Positions 50,187-61,835 are shown, counted from the stretch's first letter. The stretch: 64,000 nucleotides of DNA from Erigeron canadensis (GCF_010389155.1 NC_057761.1:43262213-43326212); one strand, 5' to 3'. Notes: generated by a model not told the origin, from the letters alone. Translations and numbers: made by a program.

Positions 50187-50940
50187 AAATTCCGGTCGGT
50201 CGTCTTCCCCAAATTTTCAAGCCATTTCAAATTGTGGTATGTATTTTATGTTTTTTCCCAATATCCAAAACCATTATTTTTTAGTATCTAGACCATTACT
50301 AATTTTTGCAGCGACCCTCGCTGCAAAAAGTGAAAAAATTCGGGCCTTTTAGACTGTGGTATGTATTTTATGCTTTTCCCAATATCCAAACCAGTATTTT
50401 TTGGTATCTAGACCATTACTAATTTTTGCAGCGACCCTAGCTGCAAAAAGTGAAAAAATTCGGGCCTCCATGGTATGTTAGTATAGTTTTTGTACATATA
50501 TCAGTTTTGTTAATTTGTTAGAATTATTAGTTGTTTATAGGATTTTAATAGGTCGTCTTCCCCAAATTCCGGTCGGTCGTCTTCCCCAAATTTTCAAGCC
50601 ATTTCAAATTGTGGTATGTATTTTATGTTTTTTCCCAATATCCAAAACCATTATTTTTTAGTATCTAGACCATTACTAATTTTTGCAGCGACCCTCGCTG
50701 CAAAAAGTGAAAAAATTCGGGCCTTTTAGACTGTGGTATGTATTTTATGCTTTTCCCAATATCCAAACCAGTATTTTTTGGTATCTAGACCATTACTAAT
50801 TTTTGCAGCGACCCTAGCTGCAAAAAGTGAAAAAATTCGGGCCTCCATGGTATGTTAGTATAGTTTTTGTACATATATCAGTTTTGTTAATTTGTTAGAA
50901 TTATTAGTTGTTTATAGGATTTTAATAGGTTTGTTAGTAT
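50187..50940. repeat. 377-bp tandem duplication carrying two palindromes per unit
   Basis: Units 50187-50563 and 50564-50940 are nearly identical. Each holds a palindrome with CCC centre (50303-50329, 50680-50706) and one with the single change CGCTGC to AGCTGC in one arm (50423-50449, 50800-50826). The near-identity implies a recent duplication. Confidence 0.88.
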
Positions 50941-51504
50941 ATTGGTATGTTATTGTTAGTTTTGTCAGTTTGTTAATTAGTTAGTTTTGTTAGAATATTG
51001 GTATGTTAGTATAGTTTTTGTATATTTATTAGTTTTGTTAGTTTTGTTAGAATATTGGTATGTTAGTATAGTTTTTATAAAAATTAAGTTCAAAAGTATA
51101 AAAAATTAAATTAAAAAGTTAATATATTGATTTGTTAGAATATTTTAGTCATTAGTGTTAGGTGTTTTACTTTTTGGTTAGAATATTGACAAAATAAAAA
51201 TGACGTAGATTAAAATTTGTTAAAAAATTGATTAAAATAAATAGCCAAGATTATGTTAAAAATATATGTATTGAACTAAATATACAAAATTATTTAAAAA
51301 ATTGAATTAAAAATTTTGATTAAATAAACTACCTTAGACGTATTAAAAATTACCATAAACTTAAATTTAAAAGTATAAAAGTAAATTTCTATTGTATAAA
51401 CGGAGTTCTAAAAAGTATAAAGTTAAATTAAATTTGTGATAATTTTGTTATATGATTTGTATTTTGCAAAAAACGTATAATATGATTTGTATTTTGCAGT
51501 ATAG

Positions 51505-53091
51505 ATGGCGACTTACCATGGCGGTGATGGCGGCAATGAAGACCCACATCGACCATGGTGGAAGATTACATGGGGCTGCAAAGGCAGCGGCGGTAAGGAA
51601 TTTGGTTTTTTTATAATTCATATTTTAATTTAATATTTTTTTACTAACTTGTCTTTTTAGAATTTGGTTCGTTATAAATCATATTTTAATTTAATATTTT
51701 TTTTACTAACTTGTTTTTTTAATTTTTTCTAGCCCCTCGAAAGGGAAAGGGGAGGGGGCCATGTCAAAATTTAAATTTGGAGGCTGAGTTCGCGAAAAAG
51801 GGCCGCCTGTCGATCGACTTCGACACGAGCAACTTAAAAACGTGGCAGGCGATCGGCCCAAATTCTTCTATGTATAAGAGCCTCATTGGCACCTTGGTCC
51901 GCCACATCCCTCAGACATACGACTCCTGGGACCATGTGCCTGCTGAGAGAAAGGATTTTATCATCCCGACTCTAAACGTAAAATATTATTCATTTTTAAC
52001 TTCTTCTTTGATGTTTGTATCAATTTTTAATTTCGCTAACTTTTACTTTTATAAATTGCAGACTCGGTTTAAATTGGACCACTTTATTCAGATTCCTAAC
52101 CCCGAGGATCCTATCAAGCGGGGGTTTAGGCTGTGTGTTGATAGGGACTGCTCCGATCAGTATCGGCTCCGAAAGAGCTAGTTCAAGAGAGCCCACTTTT
52201 CTAAAAAGGGGGGCCTGGATGCAGTTCCCCAGTTGGAACAGGCTGTTCCTCCAAAGGGTATGTCACAGGAGGACTGGAGAGCTTTGTTGGGATATTACCA
52301 GAGGGAGGACCGGGTGAAGCAATCGGCGAGAAACAGCACGAACAGGGGCAAGCAAGTTCTTGCGGGGACCCATGGTCGTAAGTCTTACTCTCAGTACGTC
52401 CACCAGGAGAAGGTTAGTTATGAATTATATATGTATTAAATATATATACTTGTGTTTAAAAGTATAAATTAAAGAATGTATATGTCTTATGATAAATTGA
52501 TGTGTTTACAGGTTGAAAAAAACAAGGACGTGGACTTGGTGGATTTGTTCGAGATTAAGCACAAGAAGAAAAAGGATAAACAATGGGAACACCCGATGGC
52601 TGAAGAAATACATGTATGTGTCTCTCTGTAGGATTTTATATTTTTTAGTATTAAATGTTAATTAATCAACCTTATGTATAATGTAATGTTTTTTACAGTC
52701 TCAGCTCAAGAAGAAGAAGGAGGAGGCTGAATAGGACCTCGTTCCAACACCAGATCCTGACATTGTCATGGATGTACGGGGACCCCGGGCGGGGCATCGT
52801 CGAGGCATAGGGCGAGTCATCAGGCGGATGGGTACCGAGGCGTATGACTATACGCATCTTACCCAGGGACAGCCACGTGCATCATTCGACTTGAACAATG
52901 ACCCACCTCAGCCTAGCCAGACGTCCTCCTTATTTGAGGAATTATTTAACTATTCTAGTTATGCACAGGCTCCTTTTCCTCCTCAGCCGTCCCAGCAGTT
53001 GCCCACAGCCCCTCAATACTCAGGCGGATCGTATCATGTCAATTTAGATGATGATGATGATGATGATGAGAGCGATGGTGCTCATGATTAG
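51505..53091 (+). pseudogene. Transposase_24-like (Ptta/En/Spm-type) gene of the MULE, two in-frame stops
   Basis: Five exons: 51505-51592, 51733-51977, 52062-52412, 52512-52613 and 52699-53091, all with GT-AG introns in frame (393 codons). The N-terminus is Gly/Trp-rich, then PRKGKGRGPCQNLNLEAEF. The core reads GPNSSMYKSLIGTLVRHIPQ, RKDFIIPTLN-TRFKLDHF, MSQEDWRALLGYYQ and SYSQYVHQEK, the pattern of plant Transposase_24 proteins. A Lys/Glu-rich coiled stretch follows. The C-terminus is Pro/Gln-rich and ends in an Asp run (DDDDDDDESDG). TAG codons at 52179-52181 and 52732-52734 interrupt it; both sit where Gln (CAG) would fit. The family is often found in plant transposons, but its biochemical role is poorly defined. 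Confidence 0.75.
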
Positions 53092-53370
53092 TATTTTTTG
53101 GTTATAAACAATATATTTTTTATTGTATCAATTATGTTTGTGGTGTATATGTGTTAATCTTTTCGGATGTGCTGGTGATGATGGTCATAACAAACGAAAA
53201 AAACGTAAAAAAAATATGCCTAATCTATATAAATAATTACGTCAACTATTATTAGTAATCATTATAACAAAATGTGGGAAAAAAATACATCAACGATATC
53301 TAGTACTTATAATAACTATTATTACATACGTTAAAGAGTTACAAACAAACAATTATACGATATAAATAAA

Positions 53371-56300
53371 CTATTCAAGGATCTCATATCCCGTAGGTGC
53401 CTTATTAGCTTGAACGTGTCTGTGGTACTCAGCCAAACGGTCTCTGTACTTCGGATGTGTTGCCCAGGCCTGCGATGCAGGTTTATCATGTCCCCAAGCT
53501 GAGGTGTAAGGCATTGGGCGGTCCTTATCTAAAACAACTGTAACAAAATGTGTCGACCCCGATACCAGGGCAATGCATATCGGGTCATCTATGTATAGCT
53601 CGCCTGGCCCCTTCCAAAAAGAAAAACATGTGATGTTCTCCTCTAAACTTAAACAGATAATTATTACCCCCAACGCATTAGAAAGAAGCATAGCGCAATA
53701 TGGATTCATCATCCAGTAATCGTGTGGGCGACCATTCGGATAAGACATTGATAGCAAAGTGTGTATGTGTTTAGCGTCACCAGCGAATGCACCCTCATAG
53801 TATCCGCGCCTGGACTCATACTCCTCTAGCATAAGTTTGCGAATCCACTCGAATTTTTGCTCGTTTTCACCCAAAGCAACAGCCAGTGCCCGAAACCCAC
53901 AGTTACCATCAGACTGTACATTTTTTATATTTACAACGTATCTTTGAAAGAACTTAGGGAGCTGGCCTAGGTAATGACTCATGTCAAACGATGTTGACTC
54001 ACTCGGGAAAAAGTTGTGTGTAAACGGTTCTGGGTTGTTCTGGGGATTTTGTGTATTCTGTGTAATGGGTGTCGAGAACAATTGATCAACAAAGCTATAT
54101 GTTTCTTCTTGCGTTTGGTTATTCTGCTCTCCGAAATAACTTTGTGTGTTTGCGAAACGTGAATCGCTACCCACATACGAACTATGTCTGCCACTTTGTC
54201 CCCAGTATAGTTTGTTATAAGGTTCGCCAAAGGAATCTGTATTTCCCGGGATGTTAAACTCATAACCCACATACCCACTTTGCCTACCATTTTGACCCCA
54301 TACTACTTTGTTGTATGGTTCGTCTACATTGTCTGGCACGTCCATTGATAGGCCCACATAATTACTTTGTCTCCCAATCTCACCCCATTCAGGCTGGCTT
54401 TCAGTTTCATTGAAGAAACGTGATGGTGTTTCCGCGAAAACAGAACTGGTGCCCACATAATCACTCTGTCTCCGACTTTCAGGTGATTGTGCTTGGCTTT
54501 CATTTTCATTGAAGAAACGTGATGGTGTTTCCGCGAAAAATGAACCGGTGCCCACATAATCACTCTGTCTACGACTTTCAGGTGATTGTGGTTGACTTTC
54601 CCTTTCTTCAAAAAAACGTGATTGGCTGCTCACGTATTCACTGTGTCTCGCATATTGGCCTTCTCCAAATGCACATGACGGCTGCGAAAATTGATCGGAG
54701 AATTGAACCGACCTGGATTTTTGAAGACCCGAGGGGGCTGTGTTTGTCGCTGGTCTGTTTTGTTCGGGCGCCTGCAAAAAAAAAAAATTAAATAAGAGAT
54801 TACACTTACAAGTATACTAACAAATAGGGGGCAATTATCAAAAAAAAAATGAATGTCAATTAATTAAATGTAGTTCGAATTATGATCCGACATACTTGAG
54901 GTATATTTTTCTTTGACCCGATTGGTCTTCCACGTTTATTTTTAATAACAGACGGGTCCTTGATTTTCGTTCTCCCCGGATAGACGATGTCTTTTAATTT
55001 AGAAATCCAGTTTTTGCGATTTGACTTCGGTTGATCCTTAAACTGGACTTTAACATCCTCTACTAATTGGTCGATAGCTTCGTCATCGTCAGAGTCTTTT
55101 CGATGATCGTTGTCCGGAAGGCATGTCGACGGTGTCAGGTCTAGCTTTCTCCAAAAGTCATTTATGGTATGCCCCTCAACACGTTTGTCTACATTTTTGA
55201 CGAAAAATATGTATTAAATATTTGTGCATTTAGCAAATAAAAAAAAGCAATTGCCTATATTTCAATAAACTTACTGCAATGCATGTACGCAGCTAGACGA
55301 CAGGCACATGGAAGGCCACAACTAGTCCACACCTTACACCCGCATTTTCTCAAGTCTTTTCTGATCTCATTTTTTAATCGTTTTATTTCATCGACCATTA
55401 TATCAAGAGCTGTCACAGATACAACACAAAGCAGGTCTTTCAAACATGGGTAGTTGTGTTTACCAGCTCTATAAATCCTGCTTTCTTCCAGTTGGCCCTT
55501 GATTTTTGTATCTTGTCCGAGGAGGACATCATTAACACACTGAATTATTCGTTGAAATGTACATCTCCCCTGTAACTCGGACTTGAGGAGTGAATGCTCA
55601 GCCTCAACTCTGTTGGTAGTGTAATTACGGTAGTTGAGGTGCTGATCCACCCAAAAGGGCACAAACTTTTCCTTGTACGGGGAAAGCCACTCCTTCTGCA
55701 TGTACTTGTAAACCTCTGTCAATTTAACATGTGATTAGCGTGTGTGGGTATATGTGATTTACCAAAAATTAGAAAAAAAAAACTTCAAAAGCACTTCACT
55801 TACTGTCTAAACGGGGACCCATCTTCTCTTTTAAATATGATAAATTGTTGGTGTACTCTTCTAGTGTGCGGGATTCGTAAAGTTTTTTCCACCATCCGTA
55901 AAAAGGCCCCCATTTCCCTTCCCCTTTTAACGATGGCATGCTAAATTTGTCTATGTTCCTCCATATGTGCACTCTACACAGTAAATGGTATGCTTCAGGC
56001 ATAACGGTTTTGCATGCTTTCATTAGCGCCAGATCCCGGTCCGTGAGTACGACACGCACAACAAAGCCTTCACCTAACGTCGACTTCAAACACTCCAACA
56101 CCCATCTATAATTATGCTCTTGTTCGCTTATGATAAACGCATATGATATGCTAAAGGTCCTGTTTGTTGGAGTGACACCAACGATCTCGACCAATGGCAT
56201 GTTGTACATATTCGTTTTGTACGTGGCGTCTATTTGGATAACATAAGGAAATGCACGCCACAATTTAAATGCTGTCGGATGTATAAAAAACAGATTCTGC

Positions 56301-58262
56301 AACCGACCAGATACACTGTTTGTTGTATGATAATACAAGTAATTATGCTCCTTAAGCAAACTGAACATAACCTGTTTCGTTTGAACAATATGGCGTACAT
56401 ATGTCGTTTCAGATACTTTATCATAGTAAATAAATAAAAAGATATGTAAATTTGATATGATATACCTGCATTGGAGTGTTCCCATGTTTTTCGGCCGCCT
56501 TCTTCCGCATAGCTTTTTGGAAATTGTAAATGTCATCACTGCGGGTCAAGTTTCATGGAAATTTGTCTTTCAACAGCTTTAACATCCTACGGAGCGTACT
56601 ACCACGATGATATTCTTCTTCCAGAAATAATCTCTCCTCTTCAGTCAACCTTCTTGCGTACGCGTAACCCTCCAGATTCTCAGCTGGATAGTGATTATGT
56701 GTGTCGTCTACAACGGTTATCCTCCAACCATCATCAGTTAAACGACCGATTAATCTAAAGGGGCACTGACACTTAAGTGTCTTTTTAACGAGGCCACTTA
56801 TCCTATCATTCATTTTCCCAGAAAGATTACAGACTATCGTCACTTTATTTCTTACACCAGCTAAGTTGGAATTTGTTCGTCGTTTGATTAACACATAACC
56901 AAGCTGCAATCCTGTACTTTTGGCCCAGTTGAACAATTCTTCGTGTGAATCGAACACCTTAAGATGCAATAAATTTTACAACGAAACACAAATTAAATAT
57001 TACTAAAATATAAATATTTTAATGATATTTGCCTAAATTAGTTTTTTTTAACAAATTATCATTAATTTATATACTAATAAATATCTAACATTTTAAATAC
57101 GCAATATCTAACATTTTAAAATTGCAATAAATTTAACAACGAAACACAAATTAAATATTACTAAAATATAAATATTTTAATGATATTTGCCTAAATTAGT
57201 TTTTTTTAACAAATTATCATTAATTTATATACTAATAAATATCTAACATTTTAAATAAGCAATATCTAACATTTTTAAATTGCAATAAATTTAACAACGA
57301 AACACAAATTAAATATTACTAAAATATAAATATTTTAATGATATTTGCCTAAATTAGTTTTTTTTTAACAAATTATCATTAATTTATATACTAATAAATA
57401 TCATTTTAAATACGCAATATCTAACATTTTAAAATTGCAATAAATTTAACAACGAAACACAAATTAAATAGTACTAAAATATAAATATTTTAATGATATT
57501 TGCCTAAATTATTTTTTTTTAACAAATTATCATTAATTTATATACTAATAAATATCTAACATTTTAAATACGCAATATCTAACATTTTAAAATTGCAATA
57601 AATTTAACAACGAAACACAAATTAAATATTACTAAAATATAAATATTTTAATGATATTTGCCTAAATTAGTTTTTTTTAACAAATTATCATTAATTTATA
57701 TACTAATAAATATCTAACATTTTAAATTCGCAATATCTAACATTTTTAAATTGCAATAAATTTAACAACGAAACACAAATTAAATATTACTAAAATATAA
57801 ATATTTTAATGATATTTGCCTAAATTAGTTTTTTTTTTAAACAAATTATCATTAATTTGTATACTAATAAATATCTAACATTTTAAAGTTGCAATAAATA
57901 TAACAACGAAACACAAATTAAATAGTACTAAAATATAAATATTCTAATGATATTTCCTAAATTAGTTTTTTTTTTTAAATTATCATTAATTTGTATACTA
58001 ATAAATATCTAACATTTTAAATATGCAATAAATTTAACAAAAAAACACAAATTAAATACTACTAAAATATAAACTAATAATGATATTTGCCTAAATTAGT
58101 TTTTTTTAAAGTTAACAAGGATACCTGATCGGTGTGAAAAACCCTAGCGTCGTAGTCAAAATGAGGGGCCGCCTCTGGTATGTCAAATTCTTCATCAGGT
58201 TCTTCTAAGTGAAGCTCAAAACCTTCCGCACCCATTTCGCCCCATATACTTTCAAAATCCAT
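53371..58262 (-). pseudogene. MULE transposase fused to an OTU cysteine-protease domain, one in-frame stop
   Basis: Six exons on the minus strand: 58262-58125, 56957-56466, 56371-55804, 55715-55275, 55188-54896 and 54771-53371 (1,111 codons). Order: acidic leader (MDFESIWGEM); FAR1-type DNA-binding domain from VFDSHEELFNWAK through CQCPFRL to DDTHNHYP; MULE catalytic domain with FPYVIQIDATYKTNMYNMPL, SYAFI, LTDRDLALMKA and CRVHIWRN; SWIM finger CGCKVWTSCGLPCACRLAA; AT-hook-like KNKRGRPIGSKK; repeats of R(R/Q/H)SxYVG; and a C-terminal OTU domain with catalytic SDGNCGFRA (Asp, Cys) and STHFVTVVL (His). A TGA at 56555-56553 (codon 181, FP-stop-NLTRS) replaces what is probably CGA (Arg). Everything else is open, so decay is recent. 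The OTU part may act on ubiquitin-like proteins; that is inference. Confidence 0.85.
56958..58124 (-). repeat. Intron 1 of the MULE transposase: tandem array of a ~158-bp unit
   Basis: The phrase GCAATAAATTTAACAACGAA recurs near 56966, 57124, 57282, 57437, 57595, 57753, 57891 and 58025, spacings 158, 158, 155, 158, 158, 138 and 134 bp. Each unit also has GATATTTGCCTAAATTAG and AACAAATTATCATTAATTT. The array fills the intron almost from acceptor to donor. The units nearest exon 1 are shorter and more diverged. Confidence 0.92.
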
Positions 58263-58738
58263 CTGAAATAATGATAAACTATATTAATAATACTAAAGAT
58301 CTACAATTTATAGTATATTGAAAATCTAATGTATATCTATATATCTATATCTATATATAAATGAAAACAATAATATATATATATATATTGAAAACTGATA
58401 ATAATAATACTGAAGATTGTGAAACGCCTTGTGAAATAGAAAGAACCGTGTGTATAGAAAGAACAATGATATAGAAAGAACAATGAAAACGATGGTTAAA
58501 CCGTGTGTATAGAAAGAACAATGAAAACGAAAGAACAATGAAAACGATAGAACAATGAAAACGATTGTAAAACTAAAGGATGCTAATTGTTTCCATATAT
58601 AGAACCGTGTGTATACTGTTGACTTGATAGTCCACAGTGTACGTTTTCGTACACTGACTTTTTGCAGCGACCCTCGCTGCAAAAAGTGTGGTCATTTTAC
58701 TAAAAAACTGGTCGGGTCACCAGGCGCCAAAATTTATT
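58263..58738. repeat. Right non-coding end of the MULE
   Basis: Leader and terminal region of the transposase gene. It has at least four copies of AGAACAATGAAAACGA at about 58465-58570, a perfect hairpin AGTGTACG-TTTT-CGTACACT at 58636-58655, and a palindrome TTTTTGCAGCGA-CCC-TCGCTGCAAAAA at 58659-58685 matching those at the left end. Confidence 0.8.
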
Positions 58739-59162
58739 GCGTCATCCAAGTAGCCTTAAAGATCAATAGATCATGAATAGCAAACATCAAAATGTTACTG
58801 CATATATTGTACTTTTTATTTATTTATTATGGTGATGTGTTTTATCAGTTCCCACTTCCCACCAGTAAAACCAAATAACCAATATCTTTAAAATATTCTA
58901 ACATGTCTAGCTAACTCGAGAAACATTAATCAAATGAGAAAACTTGATGATCATATGAAACAAAGAAACCTGAATGCCTGATAAGCATCGACATAAACTT
59001 GATCTAATTAACCATCAACATAATTTAACAGAGTTACGAAACAGTTTTTATAATTAAGATGGTCTCAACGATGCATAAATAAACATTAAACGAGTTTAAG
59101 GAGTAACCACAAACCATTCACAAGGTAATAACATTGTGACACATAACCCATAGTCCTAATAT
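58739..59162. other. Spacer and 3' flank of the lipid transfer protein gene
   Basis: AT-rich with no gene. The part next to 59163 should be the 3' UTR of the minus-strand lipid transfer protein gene. Confidence 0.45.
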
Positions 59163-60617
59163 TTAGACCCGAAAAACACTTGTTGAAGACATCGCTAACA
59201 GAAATGCTAAAGGAACCAAGATAGATGCTACAAGTCCGGGGGCGTCATAGTTGAGCACGTCTGACGTCAACGAGGGGGTGTTGGTTGGCGTCGAAGGTGG
59301 AAGGTCCCCGATTGTTGGAGGGAGGATCGTAGCATTGTTGATGAATATGGCGGCATCGGGAGAACCTGGTGGTAACTTCAACAACTCTAGATGAGCAAAG
59401 TAAGTACCAAATTAGTACACATTATATGTATAACTTAACATTTTCGTGATAACTAATAAGTAATACAATAATTTGTAATATTGAAACAGAAACAAGTTAA
59501 TGTTACATACTAAAGACTTTATTATTAACATATATATGATGTATTGCAATAGCCATAATTAAATACCATTCAAAAGAATATCCTTTTGTATTTAGATACA
59601 ACTACTTCTATCACTACTACTACTGTACTATACAACTCATAATGCAGCATATTTTCTTTCTTCTTTCAAAATTTATCATGAAAAAGTTCAAATTGTTGAA
59701 AAACAGAGTTGGAAAGCTTCAAATGATGATGCAAAATACTACAACATCCAACTAATTTTTAAAAAAACACAAACTTTTCAATTAATGCTCAAGGTTAATA
59801 ACTTAATATGACAACATATTACATATAGTCATACATATATTTTCTGTATCCATATGTGATATGATATGACTGTATACTCAGAAAAAGAGCTCAAGTAATT
59901 AACCAAAAGAAACTACCTTAAACACATTAGTTTTTGTCAAAAAAAAAAAAAAACATTTAACATGTACAAGTGACGAATTTCGGACGGTCATTTTTGTCAT
60001 TCGAAATTGGGTTCAGATACCAGAGTTTAATTCTTATTTTAAATTTTTTATTTAACTTGATGTAGAATGTTTGTTTTAAATTTGAGTTGGTTTACTAATT
60101 TTAAGAAACTTAATTGTAAGTGTACATTTAAAAAAATAGAGTAATAATAAAGAAAAATAATGCAAGTTCAATCGAGACAAATAACTAACAAAATATGCTT
60201 AATTTTCTAAATAACTCGAGTAATTAATTAGAGAATATATATAAGAGATGAATACTAACTTGGGCACTCGGTGGTACTTGCATTAACAATCTTACAAGCT
60301 GAAGGCAGCAGAAGCAACCTACTTTCTTGAATCTTCATCTTTTGCAACATCGGGTTGGTGCCATTATGAATCTGTTGTATAAGAAAACACAAACAAGCCG
60401 GGTTACTATCTTTCATTTCCTTAATGGAATCACAACATTTTTTCTCTGGTGTCGCTTCTTTCCCCGTAGCAAACGAAACACATGTCATCACTTCAGTCAG
60501 CTTGGATGCACATTCTTGGGCTAATTTAGGATCCTCAGCTGCCTTAACACCACCACATGCAACCATAAACACCAATGTTATTGTGACCAACATAACGTAC
60601 CATTTTTTGTTACACAT
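59163..60617 (-). CDS. GPI-anchored non-specific lipid transfer protein (LTPG / YLS3-like)
   Basis: Two exons on the minus strand, 60617-60260 and 59386-59163, joined in frame across an 873-bp intron (TECP-K-LLKLPPGSPDAAIF) for 193 residues. The N-terminus is a signal peptide (MCNKKWYVMLVTITLVFMVA then CGGVKA). The eight-cysteine motif is complete: ECASKL, MTC, KKCCDSI, ACLCFL, SACKIV and ECP, giving the C-C-CC-CxC-C-C pattern. Exon 2 encodes a Pro/Ser/Thr-rich segment and a hydrophobic tail (PGLVASILVPLAFLLAM), as expected for GPI attachment. It should act at the outer face of the plasma membrane or wall, carrying lipids to cuticle, suberin or pollen wall. A position of the only intron just after the last cysteine is typical of this class. 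The gene symbol is not assigned because the subfamily is uncertain. Confidence 0.9.
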
Positions 60618-60638
60618 TTTGAAAACAGCTTTTTTTTT

Positions 60639-60660
60639 GGGGGGGGGGGGGGGGGGGGGG
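60639..60660. repeat. G22 homopolymer just upstream of the lipid transfer protein start
   Basis: Twenty-two consecutive G on the + strand after nine T, so the transcribed strand reads C22-A9 about 20 bases before the ATG at 60617. It lies in the presumed 5' UTR or core promoter. The length of such a run is prone to sequencing error. Confidence 0.9.
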
Positions 60661-61835
60661 TGTAAGTGGAATGTACTTCTAAGTTGGGTTGTAGATTGTT
60701 ATGTAATTGTGGTGACAGTAAGTGTGGTCAAAGAGGGTTAAATGAGAGGTTGTTGTTTGGAGTAATTGTGGTGACAGTCGTTTGGTGGATGGTATTTATG
60801 CTTTTGTGTGATGTATGTAAATATTTAAGTTTTCATTATGAGTTGTCAATTTATAACTTATTTGTTCACTAATTGAGCTAGCGGCTACGATTTGAGCTTG
60901 ACAAATATATAGGACGACTTGGTTTTACTGTAAAATATAGTATATTGTGTGTCGATTAGTTAACGAAGTTTTTTTGGACATGGAGTACTAATAATTGCAC
61001 TTTTTTTAAAATAGTACTTAAGTCTCTTTTAAAAAAATTCTTCGTACTAGTACAAATCAATTACTCGTAGTCTGTTTTCCAATGTTAGCTTTCTATATTT
61101 TCCTTAAGGTATATGTAATGGAAATTAAAGACTCGGAGAGTTAGAAGCTACGGAAAGAAAATACATGGAAACTAACAACTGGAGACATACAAAAGAAATG
61201 CTTAAATTAAAAAAAGGAGCAATTAAATGTTATGATCGAGGCGCATAAGACTGAACGGAACAAGGCGTTTCACACGCCTTCAATTTCACTTTTTCCTCCT
61301 CGGAACGCCCCAGGAACGCCCGGAACAGTGCCCCGAGGGGCGTTCTTGGACAAAAACAAGCAGAGGTGTTAGAAAAGCGACGAGCAAAAAATGGCGTTAA
61401 TTCTTGTTGGGCCCACTTGGCGTTCAAAGGGGAGCCTTGCTCCTGAAAGCCTAAGCAATGCAAAAAGGATTACCAAACGTCCAAAAGACAGCTTTACACA
61501 GAAAATGGAAGCAAGAGGAAGAGGAGCATGAGGATTTGAAGGGCTAGTCTCAACTTTTGAGTGTCGAGGAACGATTAAACATCAACGAGCAGTAGGAGAG
61601 TCGTACAAAATTAATCAAGTTATTTATTGTAGTTTCTAGTATATTTTTCTTATCTAATTCGTTTGTTTGATGTCAATAGTTCTTTGCGATATCTTTAGGC
61701 GTGAGGTTGATTTAAAAGGCAAATGTATCATAGGTCATCCAAATCCAAATATCATATATACGTGTACAATAACTTTAATCAATTTAATTGACAAATATAT
61801 TTATCTTGTCTAAGAATAAATCCCCTAGAGCCAAT
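60661..61835. other. Promoter side of the lipid transfer protein gene and spacer
   Basis: A direct repeat GTAATTGTGGTGACAGT occurs near 60704 and 60761, possibly promoter elements. A GC-richer stretch at 61235-61450 (AACGCCCCAGGAACGCCCGG, CCCCGAGGGGCGTTC) has no recognised domain and looks like a fragment of a dispersed repeat. Confidence 0.4.

Larger units (their letters stand above)
49563..58738. mobile_element. Large two-gene Mutator-like element with OTU-fused transposase
   Basis: About 9.2 kb bounded by imperfect inverted ends. The left side reads CGACCACCATTTTTAGTAAT...TGACCA then TTTTGCAGCGAGGGTCGCTG, and the right side carries the inverse of the same series. The two genes converge: Transposase_24-like (+) at 51505-53091 and MULE-SWIM-OTU (-) at 58262-53371. 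Seven palindromes GCAGCGA-N3-TCGCTGC lie in the end regions. The exact boundaries are approximate because no convincing 9-11 bp target duplication was found at 49,540-49,575 against 58,725-58,770. In-frame stops in both genes show that this copy is not autonomous as it stands. Confidence 0.75.

Noticed and set aside
49858..50291. Pro/Thr/His-rich frames in three registers
   Set aside because: All three registers are open because the DNA is a CCACCGCC-type repeat; no domain or consistent start is seen.
56234..56437. Plus-strand frame over the MULE catalytic exon
   Set aside because: Antisense shadow of the transposase; the minus frame has clear MULE motifs.
49540..58770. Target-site duplication for the large MULE
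   Set aside because: Several 9-11 base windows at the two ends were compared by eye and none matched well enough to claim.
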